From assembly GCA_028871475.1 (NCBI GenBank), contig JAGWMZ010000009.1:97886-161885 (forward strand): 64,000 nucleotides of DNA. Reading direction: 5' to 3'. The stretch comes from Sphingomonadales bacterium. GTDB taxonomy: Bacteria > Pseudomonadota > Alphaproteobacteria > Sphingomonadales > Sphingomonadaceae. Made by a program: the position numbers and the translations under genes. Under the pieces are notes generated by a model. The model did no database searches and was not told where the DNA came from. It was given only the letters and a program-made list of their open reading frames with translations. This document shows positions 35,058 through 44,519 of the stretch, in pieces. The first letter of the stretch is position 1. Each line of letters opens with the position of its first letter.

Positions 35058-37225
35058 GCCCCCTCTCCCCTGGCCTGTTCTCCTTGGGCCCGGTTCCACC
35101 GGCTGGGCAGCGCCAGACGCAGCGAATTGCCGATGACGACCAGCGACGAGCCGGACATGGCCACCGCCGCCAGCAACGGCGTGACATGGCCCGTCATGGC
35201 CAGCGGCACCGCCAGAATGTTGTAGCCGATGGCCAGCGCGAAATTCTGCCGCACCACACGCATCGTGGCGCGCGCGCCGGCGACGGCGCGCGGCAGGGCC
35301 AGCAGGCCATCACCCATGAAAACGAAATCAGCCGCCTGGCGCCCCACATCGCTGGCACTGCTCGGCGCGATCGAGGCATCCGCCGCCGCCAAAGCGGGCC
35401 CGTCATTGAGCCCGTCGCCGGCCATCAGCACATGATGCCCCGCGCGCTGCAAACTGGCAATGGCATCGAGCTTACCCTGCGGGCTGACCCCGGCGCGGGC
35501 GAAAAGCCCCGTCTCGCAGGCCACGTCGATGACCGACTGTCCCCGGTCACCCGAGAGAATTTCGCAGCGCACGCCCATCGCATGCAGCCAGCCGAGTGCC
35601 TCGCCATGATCGGCGCGCAAACGGTCGGCAAAGGGGATGACCCGGGCCTGCTGCCCCGCAATGTCGATGGCCGCCACCATGCCGCGCCGCGCCTGCGCCC
35701 CATCAGGGCGGCGCAACGCCACGCGGTGGCCCTGCCACAAGGCCTTCACCCCCTCGCCGGGCACTTCGACCACATCCTCCAGCACCGCGCCCGCCACGCC
35801 CCGCGCGGCCAGCGCCTGAGCGAGGGCCTGTGACAGCGGGTGGCGCGAATGGCTGGCCAGCGCCAGCGCCACGCTCGCCTCGGCATCGGGCAGGGTGGCC
35901 ACGAACTGAGGATCGGGCACGGGGCGCCCCAATGTCAGCGTGCCGGTCTTGTCGATCAGCGCCCGGTCGACACGGGCAATGCGTTCCAGCGCGCCGCCAT
36001 CCTTCACCATCACGCCCACGCGCATCAGCGCGCCCGAAGCCACCACCTGCGCCACCGGCACGGCCAACCCGAGAGCGCAGGGGCAGGTGATGATGAGCAC
36101 CGAAATGGCGATGACCAGCGCGTGATAGAGCCCCGCCCCCGCCAGCAGCCAGCCGGCAAAACTGAGCGCGGCCAGCGTATGGACGGCGGGCGCGTAAAGG
36201 CGGCTGGCACGGTCGGCAATGCGCACATAGCGGCTGCGATGCTGTCCTGCCGCCTCCATCAGCCGCGCGATGTCGGCCAGCGTGGTATCGGCCCCGGCGG
36301 CAGTCACCCGCACATCGACCGGCGCATCGAGGTTGAGCATGCCGGCATGGACCGGCCCGTCCATACCCAGCGGCACCGGCGCGCTTTCACCCGTCAGCAG
36401 GCTCTGGTCAAAGCGGCTGCGCCCTGCGCAGATCACGCCGTCAGCCGCCAGCCTTTCGCCCAGCCCCACGCGAATGACCATGCCGGGCAACAGCTCGCAC
36501 GCGGCCAGCCATTGCAACGCGCCGTCGCGGCCCACCACCATCGCGCCGCTGGCCGCCTGACGCAGCAGCGCATCGACGCCGGCGCGCGCCCGGTCGCGCA
36601 TCATGGCATCGAGCACGCGGCCCACCAGCAGGAAGAGCAACAGCATCAGCGTGCCATCGAACCATGCGTCGGTGCCGTGGGTGAGCACCTCGTAAAAGCT
36701 GAGGCCGGTTGCCAGCACCACGCCGATCGAGATCGGCACGTCCATGTTCGTGCGGCCATGGCGCAGCGCGCTCCACGCCGAGGCGAAGAAGACACGGCCG
36801 GAATAAAGGATCGCGGGAATGCCGATGGCCGCCGAGAGCCAGTGGAACAGATCACGCGTCGCCCCGCCCGCCCCGGACCAGACCGAAACAGAAAGCAGCA
36901 TCACATTCATGCAGGCAAAACCGGCAACGGCCAGCGGGGCCAGCAAAGGCTTTACCGCGCTGGGCGGCGGGGCCATCTCCTCTCCGCGCGGCTGGCTGGC
37001 AAAGCCGATGCCATCGAGCGCGGCGACCAGCGCGGGCACATCCAGCCTGTCATCATGCGTCACCGTCACCTGCCGGGCCGACAGGTTGACGCGCGCCGTT
37101 CCAACGCCCGTCAGCGCGCCAAGCCCGCGCTCCACCTTGCCCATGCAGCCGGCGCAATGCATGCCCGGCACCACCAGCGTGGTCGTGTGCAGGTCAGGGG
37201 CGATGGACTTGGGCAGCGCGGCCAT
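35054..37225 (-). CDS. ccoI: Copper-exporting P1B-type ATPase for cbb3 assembly
   Basis: 723 residues from the ATG at 37225 (the preceding GTG is less likely; the ccoH stop overlaps as TGATG). CcoI/FixI delivers copper to the periplasmic side for CcoN. In order: an HMA domain with VPGMHCAGCMGKVE; paired membrane helices; the actuator loop with LLTGESAPV; the membrane metal site ITCPCALGLAVPVAQVV (CPC); phosphorylation motif DKTGTLT; SRHPLSQAL (HP region); and MAGDGLNDGPALAAADASIA in the hinge. The CPC motif and genome position make it the cco-linked type rather than a detoxifying CopA. Confidence 0.95.
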   Translation of the reverse strand: MAALPKSIAPDLHTTTLVVPGMHCAGCMGKVERGLGALTGVGTARVNLSARQVTVTHDDRLDVPALVAALDGIGFASQPRGEEMAPPPSAVKPLLAPLAVAGFACMNVMLLSVSVWSGAGGATRDLFHWLSAAIGIPAILYSGRVFFASAWSALRHGRTNMDVPISIGVVLATGLSFYEVLTHGTDAWFDGTLMLLLFLLVGRVLDAMMRDRARAGVDALLRQAASGAMVVGRDGALQWLAACELLPGMVIRVGLGERLAADGVICAGRSRFDQSLLTGESAPVPLGMDGPVHAGMLNLDAPVDVRVTAAGADTTLADIARLMEAAGQHRSRYVRIADRASRLYAPAVHTLAALSFAGWLLAGAGLYHALVIAISVLIITCPCALGLAVPVAQVVASGALMRVGVMVKDGGALERIARVDRALIDKTGTLTLGRPVPDPQFVATLPDAEASVALALASHSRHPLSQALAQALAARGVAGAVLEDVVEVPGEGVKALWQGHRVALRRPDGAQARRGMVAAIDIAGQQARVIPFADRLRADHGEALGWLHAMGVRCEILSGDRGQSVIDVACETGLFARAGVSPQGKLDAIASLQRAGHHVLMAGDGLNDGPALAAADASIAPSSASDVGRQAADFVFMGDGLLALPRAVAGARATMRVVRQNFALAIGYNILAVPLAMTGHVTPLLAAVAMSGSSLVVIGNSLRLALPSRWNRAQGEQARGEGA

Positions 37226-37698
37226 CACAGCCGCTCATTCGCGCGCCAGACATGGCCGCCGGCCTGCACCTTCAGCCGCAAACGCCAGCGCCCGTCGGGC
37301 AGCGCCTGATCGGAGATGAAATCGCCCGAGACGCCCTTGCCCATGCGATGGAACGTCAGATTGCGGTCGGCCAGACGACCCAGCGGGTGCCATCCCTCGC
37401 CGGTCAGCACCGCATCCTCCAGCCCCTTGCCCGCCAGCGTGACGGCAATGCGCCCATCGGTCTGACGCGCCACCCGGGCATGCCAGCCCAGTGCCTGTTC
37501 GCGCGCGGCCTCATCGAGCCAGCGGTCGAACGCCTGGCTGGCGTCATAGGAATTTTCCACGACAACGCCGCTGAACGTGTGCACCGCCAGCCGCGCCATC
37601 AGCACATTGACCGCGATGACGACGCCGAAAAAGGCGAACAGGATGGCCGTCATGTGCCAGCCGGTAAAACGGAAAGGCTTCTTGGCAAGAACACGCAT
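37225..37698 (-). CDS. ccoH: CcoH/FixH family cbb3 assembly protein
   Basis: 157 residues from the ATG at 37698, overlapping the ccoG stop as TGATG. One N-terminal membrane helix (MTAILFAFFGVVIAVNVLMARLA) is followed by the family motif TFSGVVVENSYDASQAFDRWL and a periplasmic beta-rich domain ending LKVQAGGHVW. FixH proteins are required for stable cbb3 oxidase assembly. Position between ccoG and ccoI is canonical. Confidence 0.93.
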   Translation of the reverse strand: MRVLAKKPFRFTGWHMTAILFAFFGVVIAVNVLMARLAVHTFSGVVVENSYDASQAFDRWLDEAAREQALGWHARVARQTDGRIAVTLAGKGLEDAVLTGEGWHPLGRLADRNLTFHRMGKGVSGDFISDQALPDGRWRLRLKVQAGGHVWRANERL

Positions 37699-39179
37699 CA
37701 CTGGCCTCCTTCAGGGGCATCGAAACGGGCCGTGTAATGGACCGAGCCGCCTTCGGGATCGGTGGCGGTCAGGGTGAAGTCGAGGTTCTGCTCGGACGTA
37801 CCGGCAGGCGCCACCACATAGATCCGCAAGGGTTCGGTCTGGTCGGCAGGAATGGTGCGGGCAAGCTGCGTCGTGGCATCGCCCTTGGCCATGTCCTCGG
37901 CCCACATTGTCGCGCCCGGCACGCCCGACAAACGCAGCACCATGGGCCGCGGGCGGTCCTCCATGTTGCGCCATTTGACGAGATAGGCGTTGCGCACCGA
38001 TCCATCGCTCATCAGCATGAAGGGTGGGTTGCGGTCCTTGGCGACGGAAATCGCCAGATGCTGGCGCGTGCCTAGGGCGAAGAGCAGCGCCGCGCCGATC
38101 GCGCTCCACAAGCCCAGATAGATCAGCGTGCGGGCATGCCAGATCAGCTTGATATGCGGCGTAGGGGGCTGGCCCTGGCGCTCCTTTTCGCTGTCTTCCA
38201 GCGTGGCATAGTCGATAAGCCCGCGCGGGCGGCCGGTCTTGACCATCACGCTGTCGCAGGCATCGATGCACAGGGCGCAGGTGATGCAGCCGATCTGCGG
38301 CCCCTCGCGAATGTCGATGCCGGTGGGGCAGACCGCCGCGCACAGACCGCAATCGACACAATCCCCCGCTGGCTTATCGCTGAGTTTGGCCGCCGATTTG
38401 CCACGCGGTTCGCCGCGCCAGTCCTTGTAGGTGACGATCAGCGATTTTTCATCGAGCATGGCCGACTGGATGCGCGGCCAGGGGCACATATAGATGCAGA
38501 CCTGCTCGCGCATGAAACCGCCCAGCCACAAGGTGGTGGCAGTCAATACGGCGACGGTGGAATAGGCGATGGGCGCGGCCTGGCCGGTGAAGAAATCATG
38601 GAAAAGCGCGCGCGCATCCGCGAAATAGAGGATCCAAGCGCCGCCAGTGGCAAAGCTGACAAGGAGATAGACGCTCCATTTGGCAAGGCGTCTCGCGATC
38701 TTGCCCGCCGTCCATGGCGCGCGGGCCAGGCGGAATTGGGCGTTGCGGTCACCATCAAACCAGCGGTCAATCTGCTGGAAGAGGTCCGTCCACACGGTTT
38801 GCGGGCAGGCATAGCCGCACCAGGCGCGGCCCACCGCGCTCGTCACCAGAAACAGGCCGATGCCCGCCATGATCAGCAGGCCCGCCACGAAGTAGAACTC
38901 CTGCGGCCAGATTTCGATGGCGAACATGTAGAAACGGCGGTGAGCCAGGTCGATCAGCACCGCCTGATCGGGCGAAAAGGGGCCCCGGTGCCAGCGCAGC
39001 CAGGGGGTGATGTAATAGATGGCCAGACACAGGCCCATCAGCCCCCATTTCAACCGGCGAAAACGCCCGTTGATGGCACGAGGAAAGACGGCCCGCGATG
39101 TGGCATGGAGAGCGGAGGGCAGCGGGCGCTGCCCTCCCTTCGGCATGACGGGCTGTCCCTGGGGGTCGAGGTTACCCAT
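37698..39179 (-). CDS. ccoG: Cytochrome c oxidase accessory ferredoxin-type protein CcoG
   Basis: 493 residues from the ATG at 39179 (MGNLDPQGQP). It is a membrane Fe-S protein (FixG/RdxA) that reduces Cu(II) for cbb3 biogenesis. There are several hydrophobic helices with paired Cys (AWCGYACPQTVW and CIYMCPWPRIQ), then two [4Fe-4S] clusters (CVDCGLCAAVCPTGID and CITCALCIDACD). A C-terminal periplasmic Ig-like domain includes NAYLVKWRNM and ends in acidic, glycine-rich residues. It lies ten bases after ccoP, so it may be read through from the ccoNOQP transcript. Confidence 0.95.
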   Translation of the reverse strand: MGNLDPQGQPVMPKGGQRPLPSALHATSRAVFPRAINGRFRRLKWGLMGLCLAIYYITPWLRWHRGPFSPDQAVLIDLAHRRFYMFAIEIWPQEFYFVAGLLIMAGIGLFLVTSAVGRAWCGYACPQTVWTDLFQQIDRWFDGDRNAQFRLARAPWTAGKIARRLAKWSVYLLVSFATGGAWILYFADARALFHDFFTGQAAPIAYSTVAVLTATTLWLGGFMREQVCIYMCPWPRIQSAMLDEKSLIVTYKDWRGEPRGKSAAKLSDKPAGDCVDCGLCAAVCPTGIDIREGPQIGCITCALCIDACDSVMVKTGRPRGLIDYATLEDSEKERQGQPPTPHIKLIWHARTLIYLGLWSAIGAALLFALGTRQHLAISVAKDRNPPFMLMSDGSVRNAYLVKWRNMEDRPRPMVLRLSGVPGATMWAEDMAKGDATTQLARTIPADQTEPLRIYVVAPAGTSEQNLDFTLTATDPEGGSVHYTARFDAPEGGQ

Positions 39180-39189
39180 GGTACACGTC

Positions 39190-40134
39190 CTATTTGGCCG
39201 CCGCTGCGGGCGCAGCGGGGGCAGGATCAGGCGCGGGCGGGGCAAAGGCCTCACCGCCGCCCAGCGAGTGGACATAGGCCGCCAGCATCTTGATCGTCAC
39301 CGGATCGAGCCGCTGGCTCCAGGCGGGCATCACCCCGGCATGGGCATTGGTGATCGACCCCACCACCTGTTCACGGCTGCCACCATAGAGCCAGATGCGG
39401 TCGGTGAGGTTGGGCGCGCCGAACTGACGCCCGCCCTTGCCCTCGGGCCCGTGGCAAGCCACGCAATTGGTGGCGAAAATCGCCGAACCGCGTTGTGCCG
39501 CGGCGCCTTTCGGCTCCAGCCCCGAGAGGCTGCGCACATAGCTGGCCGCATCCTGCACCTGCGCGGGCGTCAGGATTTTGTCATGGCCGAAGCTGGGCAT
39601 CAGGCTCATGCGGGTCTGATCATCACCGGGATAGCGGATTCCGTGGGTCAGCGTCTGCTGGATCTCGGTAAGGCTGCCACCCCACAGCCAGTCGTCGTCA
39701 TTGAGGTTGGGATAGCCGATCGAACCTGCCGCGCCGGCGCCATGGCACTGCACGCAGTTCACCTTGAAGGCGGCGCGCCCGCCAGCCACGGCCTGACGCA
39801 TCAGCTCGGGCTTGCCGGGCAGATCCTCGATGGGCGTAGCAGCCAGCGCGGCGAGAATGGGCGCCCGCTCGGCCTTTTCAGCGTCCATCTCCTTGGCAAG
39901 GGCGCCGCGGCTGGTCCAGCCCGCCGTTCCTTCCGTGCCGCCCTTCAGCAGCGGAACCGAGGGATAGACCACCGCATAACCAATGGCGAAGGCGATGCAG
40001 GCATAGAAGGTGTAGAGCCACCAGCGCGGCAGGGGCGTGTTGAGTTCCTCGATGCCATCCCACTCATGCCCCATGGTTTCGGTGTTGGTGGCTTCATCGA
40101 CGCGTTTCGAAGTCTTTGGTTCTTCAGGCATCAT
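39190..40134 (-). CDS. ccoP: cbb3 oxidase diheme cytochrome c subunit
   Basis: 314 residues. The start is at 40134, with AAGGA five bases upstream inside ccoQ; the next codon is also ATG. An N-terminal soluble stretch (HEWDGIEELNTPLPRWW, the CcoP signature) leads to one membrane helix (LYTFYACIAFAIGYAVVY). Two cytochrome c domains follow, with CVQCHGAGAAG and CVACHGPEGKGG heme sites and axial Met candidates in SLMPSFG and GVMPAW. The C-terminus is Ala/Pro-rich. The subunit passes electrons from soluble cytochrome c toward CcoO and CcoN. Confidence 0.96.
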   Translation of the reverse strand: MMPEEPKTSKRVDEATNTETMGHEWDGIEELNTPLPRWWLYTFYACIAFAIGYAVVYPSVPLLKGGTEGTAGWTSRGALAKEMDAEKAERAPILAALAATPIEDLPGKPELMRQAVAGGRAAFKVNCVQCHGAGAAGSIGYPNLNDDDWLWGGSLTEIQQTLTHGIRYPGDDQTRMSLMPSFGHDKILTPAQVQDAASYVRSLSGLEPKGAAAQRGSAIFATNCVACHGPEGKGGRQFGAPNLTDRIWLYGGSREQVVGSITNAHAGVMPAWSQRLDPVTIKMLAAYVHSLGGGEAFAPPAPDPAPAAPAAAAK

Positions 40135-40294
40135 CGTCGTCCTTGAAGATCATGTTGGCCGCCGTTTCGCTGTTCTTTCGCCCGCCCGGCAGATAGGGCC
40201 AGGCGCAAAGCACCAGAAACACCAGCATCATGAGGGCCAGACCCCAGCCATCGGCAAAGTTGCGCAGCAGCGCGTAGATTTCAGAGCCGTTCAT
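40124..40294 (-). CDS. ccoQ: cbb3 oxidase small subunit CcoQ
   Basis: 56 residues (too short for many gene finders). It begins [19 protein letters not shown], has one membrane helix ([19 protein letters not shown]), and ends in a charged tail KDDDDA. The helix followed by WPYLPG and a short polar tail is typical of CcoQ/FixQ. Its ATG overlaps the ccoO stop by four bases and its end overlaps the ccoP start, so all three are translationally coupled. CcoQ stabilises the association of CcoP with the core. Confidence 0.9.
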   Translation of the reverse strand: MNGSEIYALLRNFADGWGLALMMLVFLVLCAWPYLPGGRKNSETAANMIFKDDDDA

Positions 40295-41055
40295 CGCCCC
40301 TTCTCCTGCGCCAGCTGTTCCTGGGCGGCGGCGCTTTCAACGTCCACCATCGTGCCCAGCACCTGCAGATAGGCAACCAGTGCGTCCATCTCGGTGATCT
40401 TGTCGGGCTTGCCGTCAAAATCGCGAGCCTGAGCCTTGGGATAGCGCTTGGCGAGATCGGTGCCATCGCCATTGGCCTGCGCCTTCAGGTCGTCATCGGC
40501 CTTGTCGATGTCCTCCTGCGTATAGGGAACACCGGCCAGCTTCAGCGCCTTCAATTCGCCCTTCATCGAGCCGCCCTCACCCGCCTTCAGCTCGGTGTTG
40601 GCGAGGAAGCTGTAGTTGGGCATGATCGATTCAGGCACCACGCTGCGCGGCGCGGAGAGATGCTGGACATGCCAGGCATCGGAATATTTGCCGCCCACGC
40701 GGGCCAGATCCGGGCCGGTGCGTTCAGACCCCCACTGGAAGGGATGATCATACATCGATTCCGCCGCCAGACTGTAATGGCCATAGCGTTCGGTCTCATC
40801 GCGGAAGGGGCGGATCATCTGGCTGTGGCACAGATAACATCCTTCACGGACATAGATGTCGCGCCCCGCCTGTTCGAGCGGGGTGTAGGGGCGCATGCCC
40901 TTCACCTTCTCGATGGTGTTGTCGATGTAGAACAGCGGCACGATTTCGATGAGGCCACCAAAAATCACCGCGATGAAGGCACAGATCGCCAGAATGGTGA
41001 CATTGCGCTCCAGCGTGCCGTGCCAGGCGAAAGGTTGTTTTGTTTCAGAAGACAT
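40291..41055 (-). CDS. ccoO: cbb3 oxidase monoheme cytochrome c subunit
   Basis: 254 residues. There is one N-terminal membrane helix ([24 protein letters not shown]), then the long periplasmic cytochrome domain. [18 protein letters not shown] is the heme site and the strictly conserved CcoO signature, and [31 protein letters not shown] follows. The C-terminus [15 protein letters not shown] is also conserved. It lies 12 bases after ccoN. Confidence 0.97.
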   Translation of the reverse strand: MSSETKQPFAWHGTLERNVTILAICAFIAVIFGGLIEIVPLFYIDNTIEKVKGMRPYTPLEQAGRDIYVREGCYLCHSQMIRPFRDETERYGHYSLAAESMYDHPFQWGSERTGPDLARVGGKYSDAWHVQHLSAPRSVVPESIMPNYSFLANTELKAGEGGSMKGELKALKLAGVPYTQEDIDKADDDLKAQANGDGTDLAKRYPKAQARDFDGKPDKITEMDALVAYLQVLGTMVDVESAAAQEQLAQEKGR

Positions 41056-41067
41056 GTCTCGCCCCCC

Positions 41068-42738
41068 TTATTCGGCAGGCACGGCGACATGCTGGCCAAG
41101 GGGCCGGTCATTGTCGCGGTTCTGGTCGATGTTGTGCAGCGGCTTTTCGTCACGCTGGTCGCCAATGGCGATGGTGCGCCAGATGTTGTAGGTCATGACG
41201 CAGGCACCAATGAGGTAGAGCAACCCGCCAAAGGCGCGCAGCACATACATCGGGTGGATCGCGGCGACGCCATCGGCAAAGCTGTTCACCAGATAGCCGT
41301 CAGCGCCATATTCACGCCACATCAGCCCCTGGGTGATGCCCGCAACCCACATGCTGGCGGCATAGAACACGATGCCCAGCGTGGCGGTCCAGAAGTGCCA
41401 GTTGACCATGCGCAGCGAATAGAGCTGCGCGCGGCCCCAGAGACGCGGCACCATGTAATAGAGCGCGCCAAAGGTCACCATGCCGTTCCAGCCCAGCGCG
41501 CCGGAATGCACATGGCCGATGGTCCAGTTGGTGTAGTGGCTGAGCGAGTTGACGCTTTTCACCGACATCATCGGCCCTTCGAACGTGCTCATGCCGTAGA
41601 AGGCGAGACTCATCACGAACATGCGCAGGATCGGGTCGGTGCGCAGCTTGTCCCAGGCGCCGTTGAGCGTCATCAAGCCGTTGATCATGCCGCCCCAGCT
41701 CGGCATCCACAGCATGACGCTGAACACCATCCCCAGCGTCTGGGCCCAGTCGGGCAGCGCGGTGTAGTGCAGGTGATGCGGCCCGGCCCAGATGTAGAGG
41801 AAGATCAGCGCCCAGAAGTGGATGATCGACAGGCGATAGCTATAGACCGGACGCTGGGCCTGCTTGGGCACGAAATAATACATCATGCCCAGGAAGCCCG
41901 CGGTCAGGAAGAAGCCCACCGCATTGTGGCCATACCACCACTGCACCATGGCCCCCTGCACGCCGCCGAAGAAGCTGATCGAGCGGGCACCAAGGAAGCT
42001 GACAGGAATGGCCATGTTGTTGACCAGATGCAGCATCGCCACGGTGATGATGAAGGAGAGGTAGAACCAGTTGGCCACATAGATATGGGGTTCGCTGCGC
42101 CGCACGATGGTGAAGGCAAAGACCACCAGATAGGCGACCCACACGACCGTCAGCCACAGGTCGACATACCATTCGGGCTCGGCATATTCCTTGCCCTGCG
42201 TGACGCCCAGCAGATAGCCGGTGGCGGCCAGCACGATGAAGAGCTGATAACCCCAGAAGACGAAACGGGCCAGGCCCGGGAAGGCAAGCCTGGCCCGGCA
42301 GGTGCGCTGCACCACATAAAAGCTCGTGGCGATCAGCGCATTGCCCCCAAAGGCGAAGATCACGGCAGAGGTGTGCAGCGGGCGCATACGGCCAAAGTTG
42401 AACCAAGGCTCAAAGTTGAGCTGCGGGAACGAGAGCTGGAGCGCGATGGTCAGCCCCACCAAAAAGCCCGCCATGCCCCAGAACACCGTGGCAATGGTGG
42501 CCCAGCGGATCACCTCGTCATCATAAAGACTTGTGTTGGCGGGCGGCGCATTGGGCAAACCGCGCGCGATGCGATCATAACGCGCGCCGCGCAGCGCAAA
42601 CCACAGGGCCGCCAGCGCCGCCACGGCGCAAGTCCCCATCTGAATCGAAAATGCAGTGTCCTGCGCCGCGACCATAGCGACGAAACAGGCCAGAAACAGC
42701 ACCAGCCACAGGCTGGCGCGCGAAACAAGCGTGACCAT
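41068..42738 (-). CDS. ccoN: cbb3 oxidase catalytic subunit
   Basis: 556 residues from the ATG at 42738 behind GGAAGG. It is the heme-copper oxygen-reducing subunit with a low-spin heme b and the b3-CuB centre. Twelve or more membrane helices include the N-terminal pair; [27 protein letters not shown] holds a heme ligand His; [27 protein letters not shown] is the CuB/Tyr-linked region; and [25 protein letters not shown] holds further CuB His. [15 protein letters not shown] carries the heme b and b3 ligands. It is first in ccoNOQP and is preceded by an FNR-type box at 42801-42814, 63 bases upstream of the start. Confidence 0.97.
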   Translation of the reverse strand: MVTLVSRASLWLVLFLACFVAMVAAQDTAFSIQMGTCAVAALAALWFALRGARYDRIARGLPNAPPANTSLYDDEVIRWATIATVFWGMAGFLVGLTIALQLSFPQLNFEPWFNFGRMRPLHTSAVIFAFGGNALIATSFYVVQRTCRARLAFPGLARFVFWGYQLFIVLAATGYLLGVTQGKEYAEPEWYVDLWLTVVWVAYLVVFAFTIVRRSEPHIYVANWFYLSFIITVAMLHLVNNMAIPVSFLGARSISFFGGVQGAMVQWWYGHNAVGFFLTAGFLGMMYYFVPKQAQRPVYSYRLSIIHFWALIFLYIWAGPHHLHYTALPDWAQTLGMVFSVMLWMPSWGGMINGLMTLNGAWDKLRTDPILRMFVMSLAFYGMSTFEGPMMSVKSVNSLSHYTNWTIGHVHSGALGWNGMVTFGALYYMVPRLWGRAQLYSLRMVNWHFWTATLGIVFYAASMWVAGITQGLMWREYGADGYLVNSFADGVAAIHPMYVLRAFGGLLYLIGACVMTYNIWRTIAIGDQRDEKPLHNIDQNRDNDRPLGQHVAVPAE

Positions 42739-42800
42739 GAGCCTTCCCTCTCATGATGGAACAGAAGGCTGGCCTATGGGCCCGGGCGCATGGAACAACA

Positions 42801-42814
42801 TTGATCCGCGTCAA
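42801..42814 (-). promoter_or_regulatory. FNR/FixK-type box of the ccoNOQP promoter
   Basis: TTGATCCGCGTCAA is a TTGA-N6-TCAA palindrome. Centred at -41.5, it would start ccoN transcription near 42766, with CATAGG (42778-42773, minus strand) in the -10 position. This class II arrangement is the standard one for micro-oxic cbb3 genes. Confidence 0.8.
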
Positions 42815-42822
42815 CCGCGCGG

Positions 42823-42836
42823 TTGAGCCGTGTCAA
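42823..42836 (+). promoter_or_regulatory. Second FNR/FixK-type box, likely for ompW
   Basis: TTGAGCCGTGTCAA is another TTGA-N6-TCAA site, 22 bases centre-to-centre (two helical turns) from the ccoN box. A class II start would fall near 42871, 70 bases before ompW, but the -10 there (CAGAGG) is poor. It may act on ompW or cooperatively on ccoN. Confidence 0.6.
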
Positions 42837-42940
42837 TGCGGAAGATTCGCAAAAGGCGCAGAGGAACACCAACGCCGCAAGCCATTGTGCACAGCACCTT
42901 TCCGCAAAGGGCGGAAAACAGCGGCGAGGAATGAGGGACC

Positions 42941-43648
42941 ATGCGTAAACTGACCAAATCCGCTGCTGTTCTGGCCGTTCTGGCCTGTGCCGCCCTGGCT
43001 GGCACCGCCCAGGCACAGGACACCCAGACCCAGGCGCCCGCTGGCAAGATCCAGGTCAAGCTGCTGGGCACCGCCGTTCTGCCGAGCGGAGCCATCACCA
43101 AGGTGAACAGCGATGCGGCCGGGCTCGTCTCGAGCGGCGCGGTGGGCAACACCGTGGCCAGTGACAATGCCGTACCCACCGTGGCGATCGAATATTTCTT
43201 CACGCCCAACATCTCGGTGGAAACCATCTGCTGCGTCACCGGCCACCATGTGTCGATCTCGCAGGGCGCCGCGAAGGGTCAGGTCGCTGTCGACAATGTG
43301 CAGATCATTCCGGCCACCTTCACCGCCAAATATCACGTGCAGTTGCCCTATGGCATCAAACCCTATGCCGGCGTCGGCCCGACCATGTTCATCGTGCTGG
43401 CCGATAACCCCAGTGATTTCGTGCGCAGCCTGGGCGTGACCCGCACCAAGCTGTCGAGCGAATTCGGCGTGGCGGTGCAGGGCGGTGTGGACATTGCCAT
43501 CGGCCATGGTTTCGGCATCAGCTTCGATGCCAAGAAATATTGGGTGGGCACCAATTCGCACTTCTACGCCGGCGCCACAGAAGTGCTCAGCGCCCGGCAC
43601 AAGCTCGATCCGTGGCTGCTGAGCGGCGGCGTGAGCTACCGCTTCTGA
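42941..43648 (+). CDS. ompW: OmpW/AlkL-family outer membrane protein
   Basis: 235 residues with a signal peptide ending GTAQAQ. The mature part is an eight-stranded small beta-barrel: GKIQVKLLGTAVLPSG at the start, VPTVAIEYFFTPNISVETICCVTGHHV (the OmpW hallmark), PATFTAKYHVQLPYGIKPYAGVGPTMF, then FGVAVQGGVDIAIGHGFGISFDAKKYW. It ends LDPWLLSGGVSYRF with the C-terminal Phe recognised by the BAM complex. OmpW forms a hydrophobic channel. In E. coli ompW is FNR-linked, and the FNR-type sites upstream here fit that. It is followed by two hairpins. Confidence 0.92.
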   Translation: MRKLTKSAAVLAVLACAALAGTAQAQDTQTQAPAGKIQVKLLGTAVLPSGAITKVNSDAAGLVSSGAVGNTVASDNAVPTVAIEYFFTPNISVETICCVTGHHVSISQGAAKGQVAVDNVQIIPATFTAKYHVQLPYGIKPYAGVGPTMFIVLADNPSDFVRSLGVTRTKLSSEFGVAVQGGVDIAIGHGFGISFDAKKYWVGTNSHFYAGATEVLSARHKLDPWLLSGGVSYRF

Positions 43649-43710
43649 GGATGCGGGCGGTGTGGGTCCACTTCCCCGCACCGCCCATCGTCCCGGATGG
43701 CGTGCAAGGC

Positions 43711-43748
43711 AGGCAGAGGGCGGGAAGGCGCTTCTCTGCCTGTTTTTT
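43711..43748 (+). terminator. Intrinsic terminator of ompW
   Basis: AGGCAGAG (43711-43718) pairs with CTCTGCCT (43734-43741), followed by G and six T. The end overlaps the last base pairs of the converging regulator gene. A second hairpin, GGGCGGTG/CACCGCCC at 43655-43686, lies between it and the ompW stop. The stem-TG-T run pattern resembles the small RNA terminator at 33187. Confidence 0.8.
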
Positions 43749-44445
43749 ATCCGGCTTCGGCCATCAACGCATGGCGGTCGACGATGACCACCTCGCGCCG
43801 GCTGGGCAGTTCAACCAGGCCATCGCCCTTCAGACGGGTGAACTGGCGGCTGACCGTCTCGATCGTCAGGCCCAGCACATCGGCGATCTGCTGGCGCGAA
43901 AAGGGCAGGCTGAAGCTTTGCGCCGGGGCCCCCGACGCGGTCTGACAGGTGGTGGGCGTCAACCGTTCGGAGAGTTCCAGCAGAAAGCTGGCGACCTTTT
44001 CGCTGGCCGATTTGCGACCGAGCAGCAGCATCCAGCGCCGCGTGCGATCCAGCTCGCCCAGGGTGCGTTGCAACAGCTTGTGTTCAAGATCGGGGTGCTG
44101 CCGGGCAAAACCGTCGAAATCGACGCGCGAAAACACGCAGACCCGCGCATCGGTCAAAGCCGTGACGCCGTGATTGGTCGTGCCGCCAAAGGGGCGGCCG
44201 ATGAAATCGGAAGGGTAAACCACGCCCACAATCTGCTCGCGCCCGTCCTCCGTGCCGGTGGAGAGCTTGAGCACCCCCTCGATCACATTGGCGACGAGGA
44301 CCGAATCCTCACCCTCCCAGATCAGGCTTTCGCCCGCCACAAGGTTGCGGCGGCGGCCGATCGTGCTGAGCGCGCTGATCTCGTCGGGGGCGAGCGCGGA
44401 ACAGATCGCTCTGTTGCGCACCACGCACGTATCGCAGTTTGACAT
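43747..44445 (-). CDS. fnrN: FnrN-type Crp/Fnr oxygen-sensing regulator
   Basis: 232 residues from the ATG at 44445 (MSNCDTC), behind GAGGGG. The cysteines at 4, 7, 15 and 103 match the four [4Fe-4S] ligands of FNR, so oxygen sensing is likely. A cyclic-nucleotide-like beta-roll (LIWEGEDSVLVANVIEGVLKL) and a long dimer helix (KLLQRTLGELDRTRRWMLLLG) precede the helix-turn-helix FSRQQIADVLGLTIETVSRQF. There the E..SR residues are those that read TTGAT. It is located beside ompW and ccoN and is the natural candidate to bind the boxes at 42801, 42823 and 33001. Confidence 0.9.
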   Translation of the reverse strand: MSNCDTCVVRNRAICSALAPDEISALSTIGRRRNLVAGESLIWEGEDSVLVANVIEGVLKLSTGTEDGREQIVGVVYPSDFIGRPFGGTTNHGVTALTDARVCVFSRVDFDGFARQHPDLEHKLLQRTLGELDRTRRWMLLLGRKSASEKVASFLLELSERLTPTTCQTASGAPAQSFSLPFSRQQIADVLGLTIETVSRQFTRLKGDGLVELPSRREVVIVDRHALMAEAG

Positions 44446-44519
44446 GGACCCCTCATAGCATCCGGTCGGCGCCGAAGCAATGACACGTAAGGTCAAGCCT
44501 TTCGCAACCCCCGAAAGGA

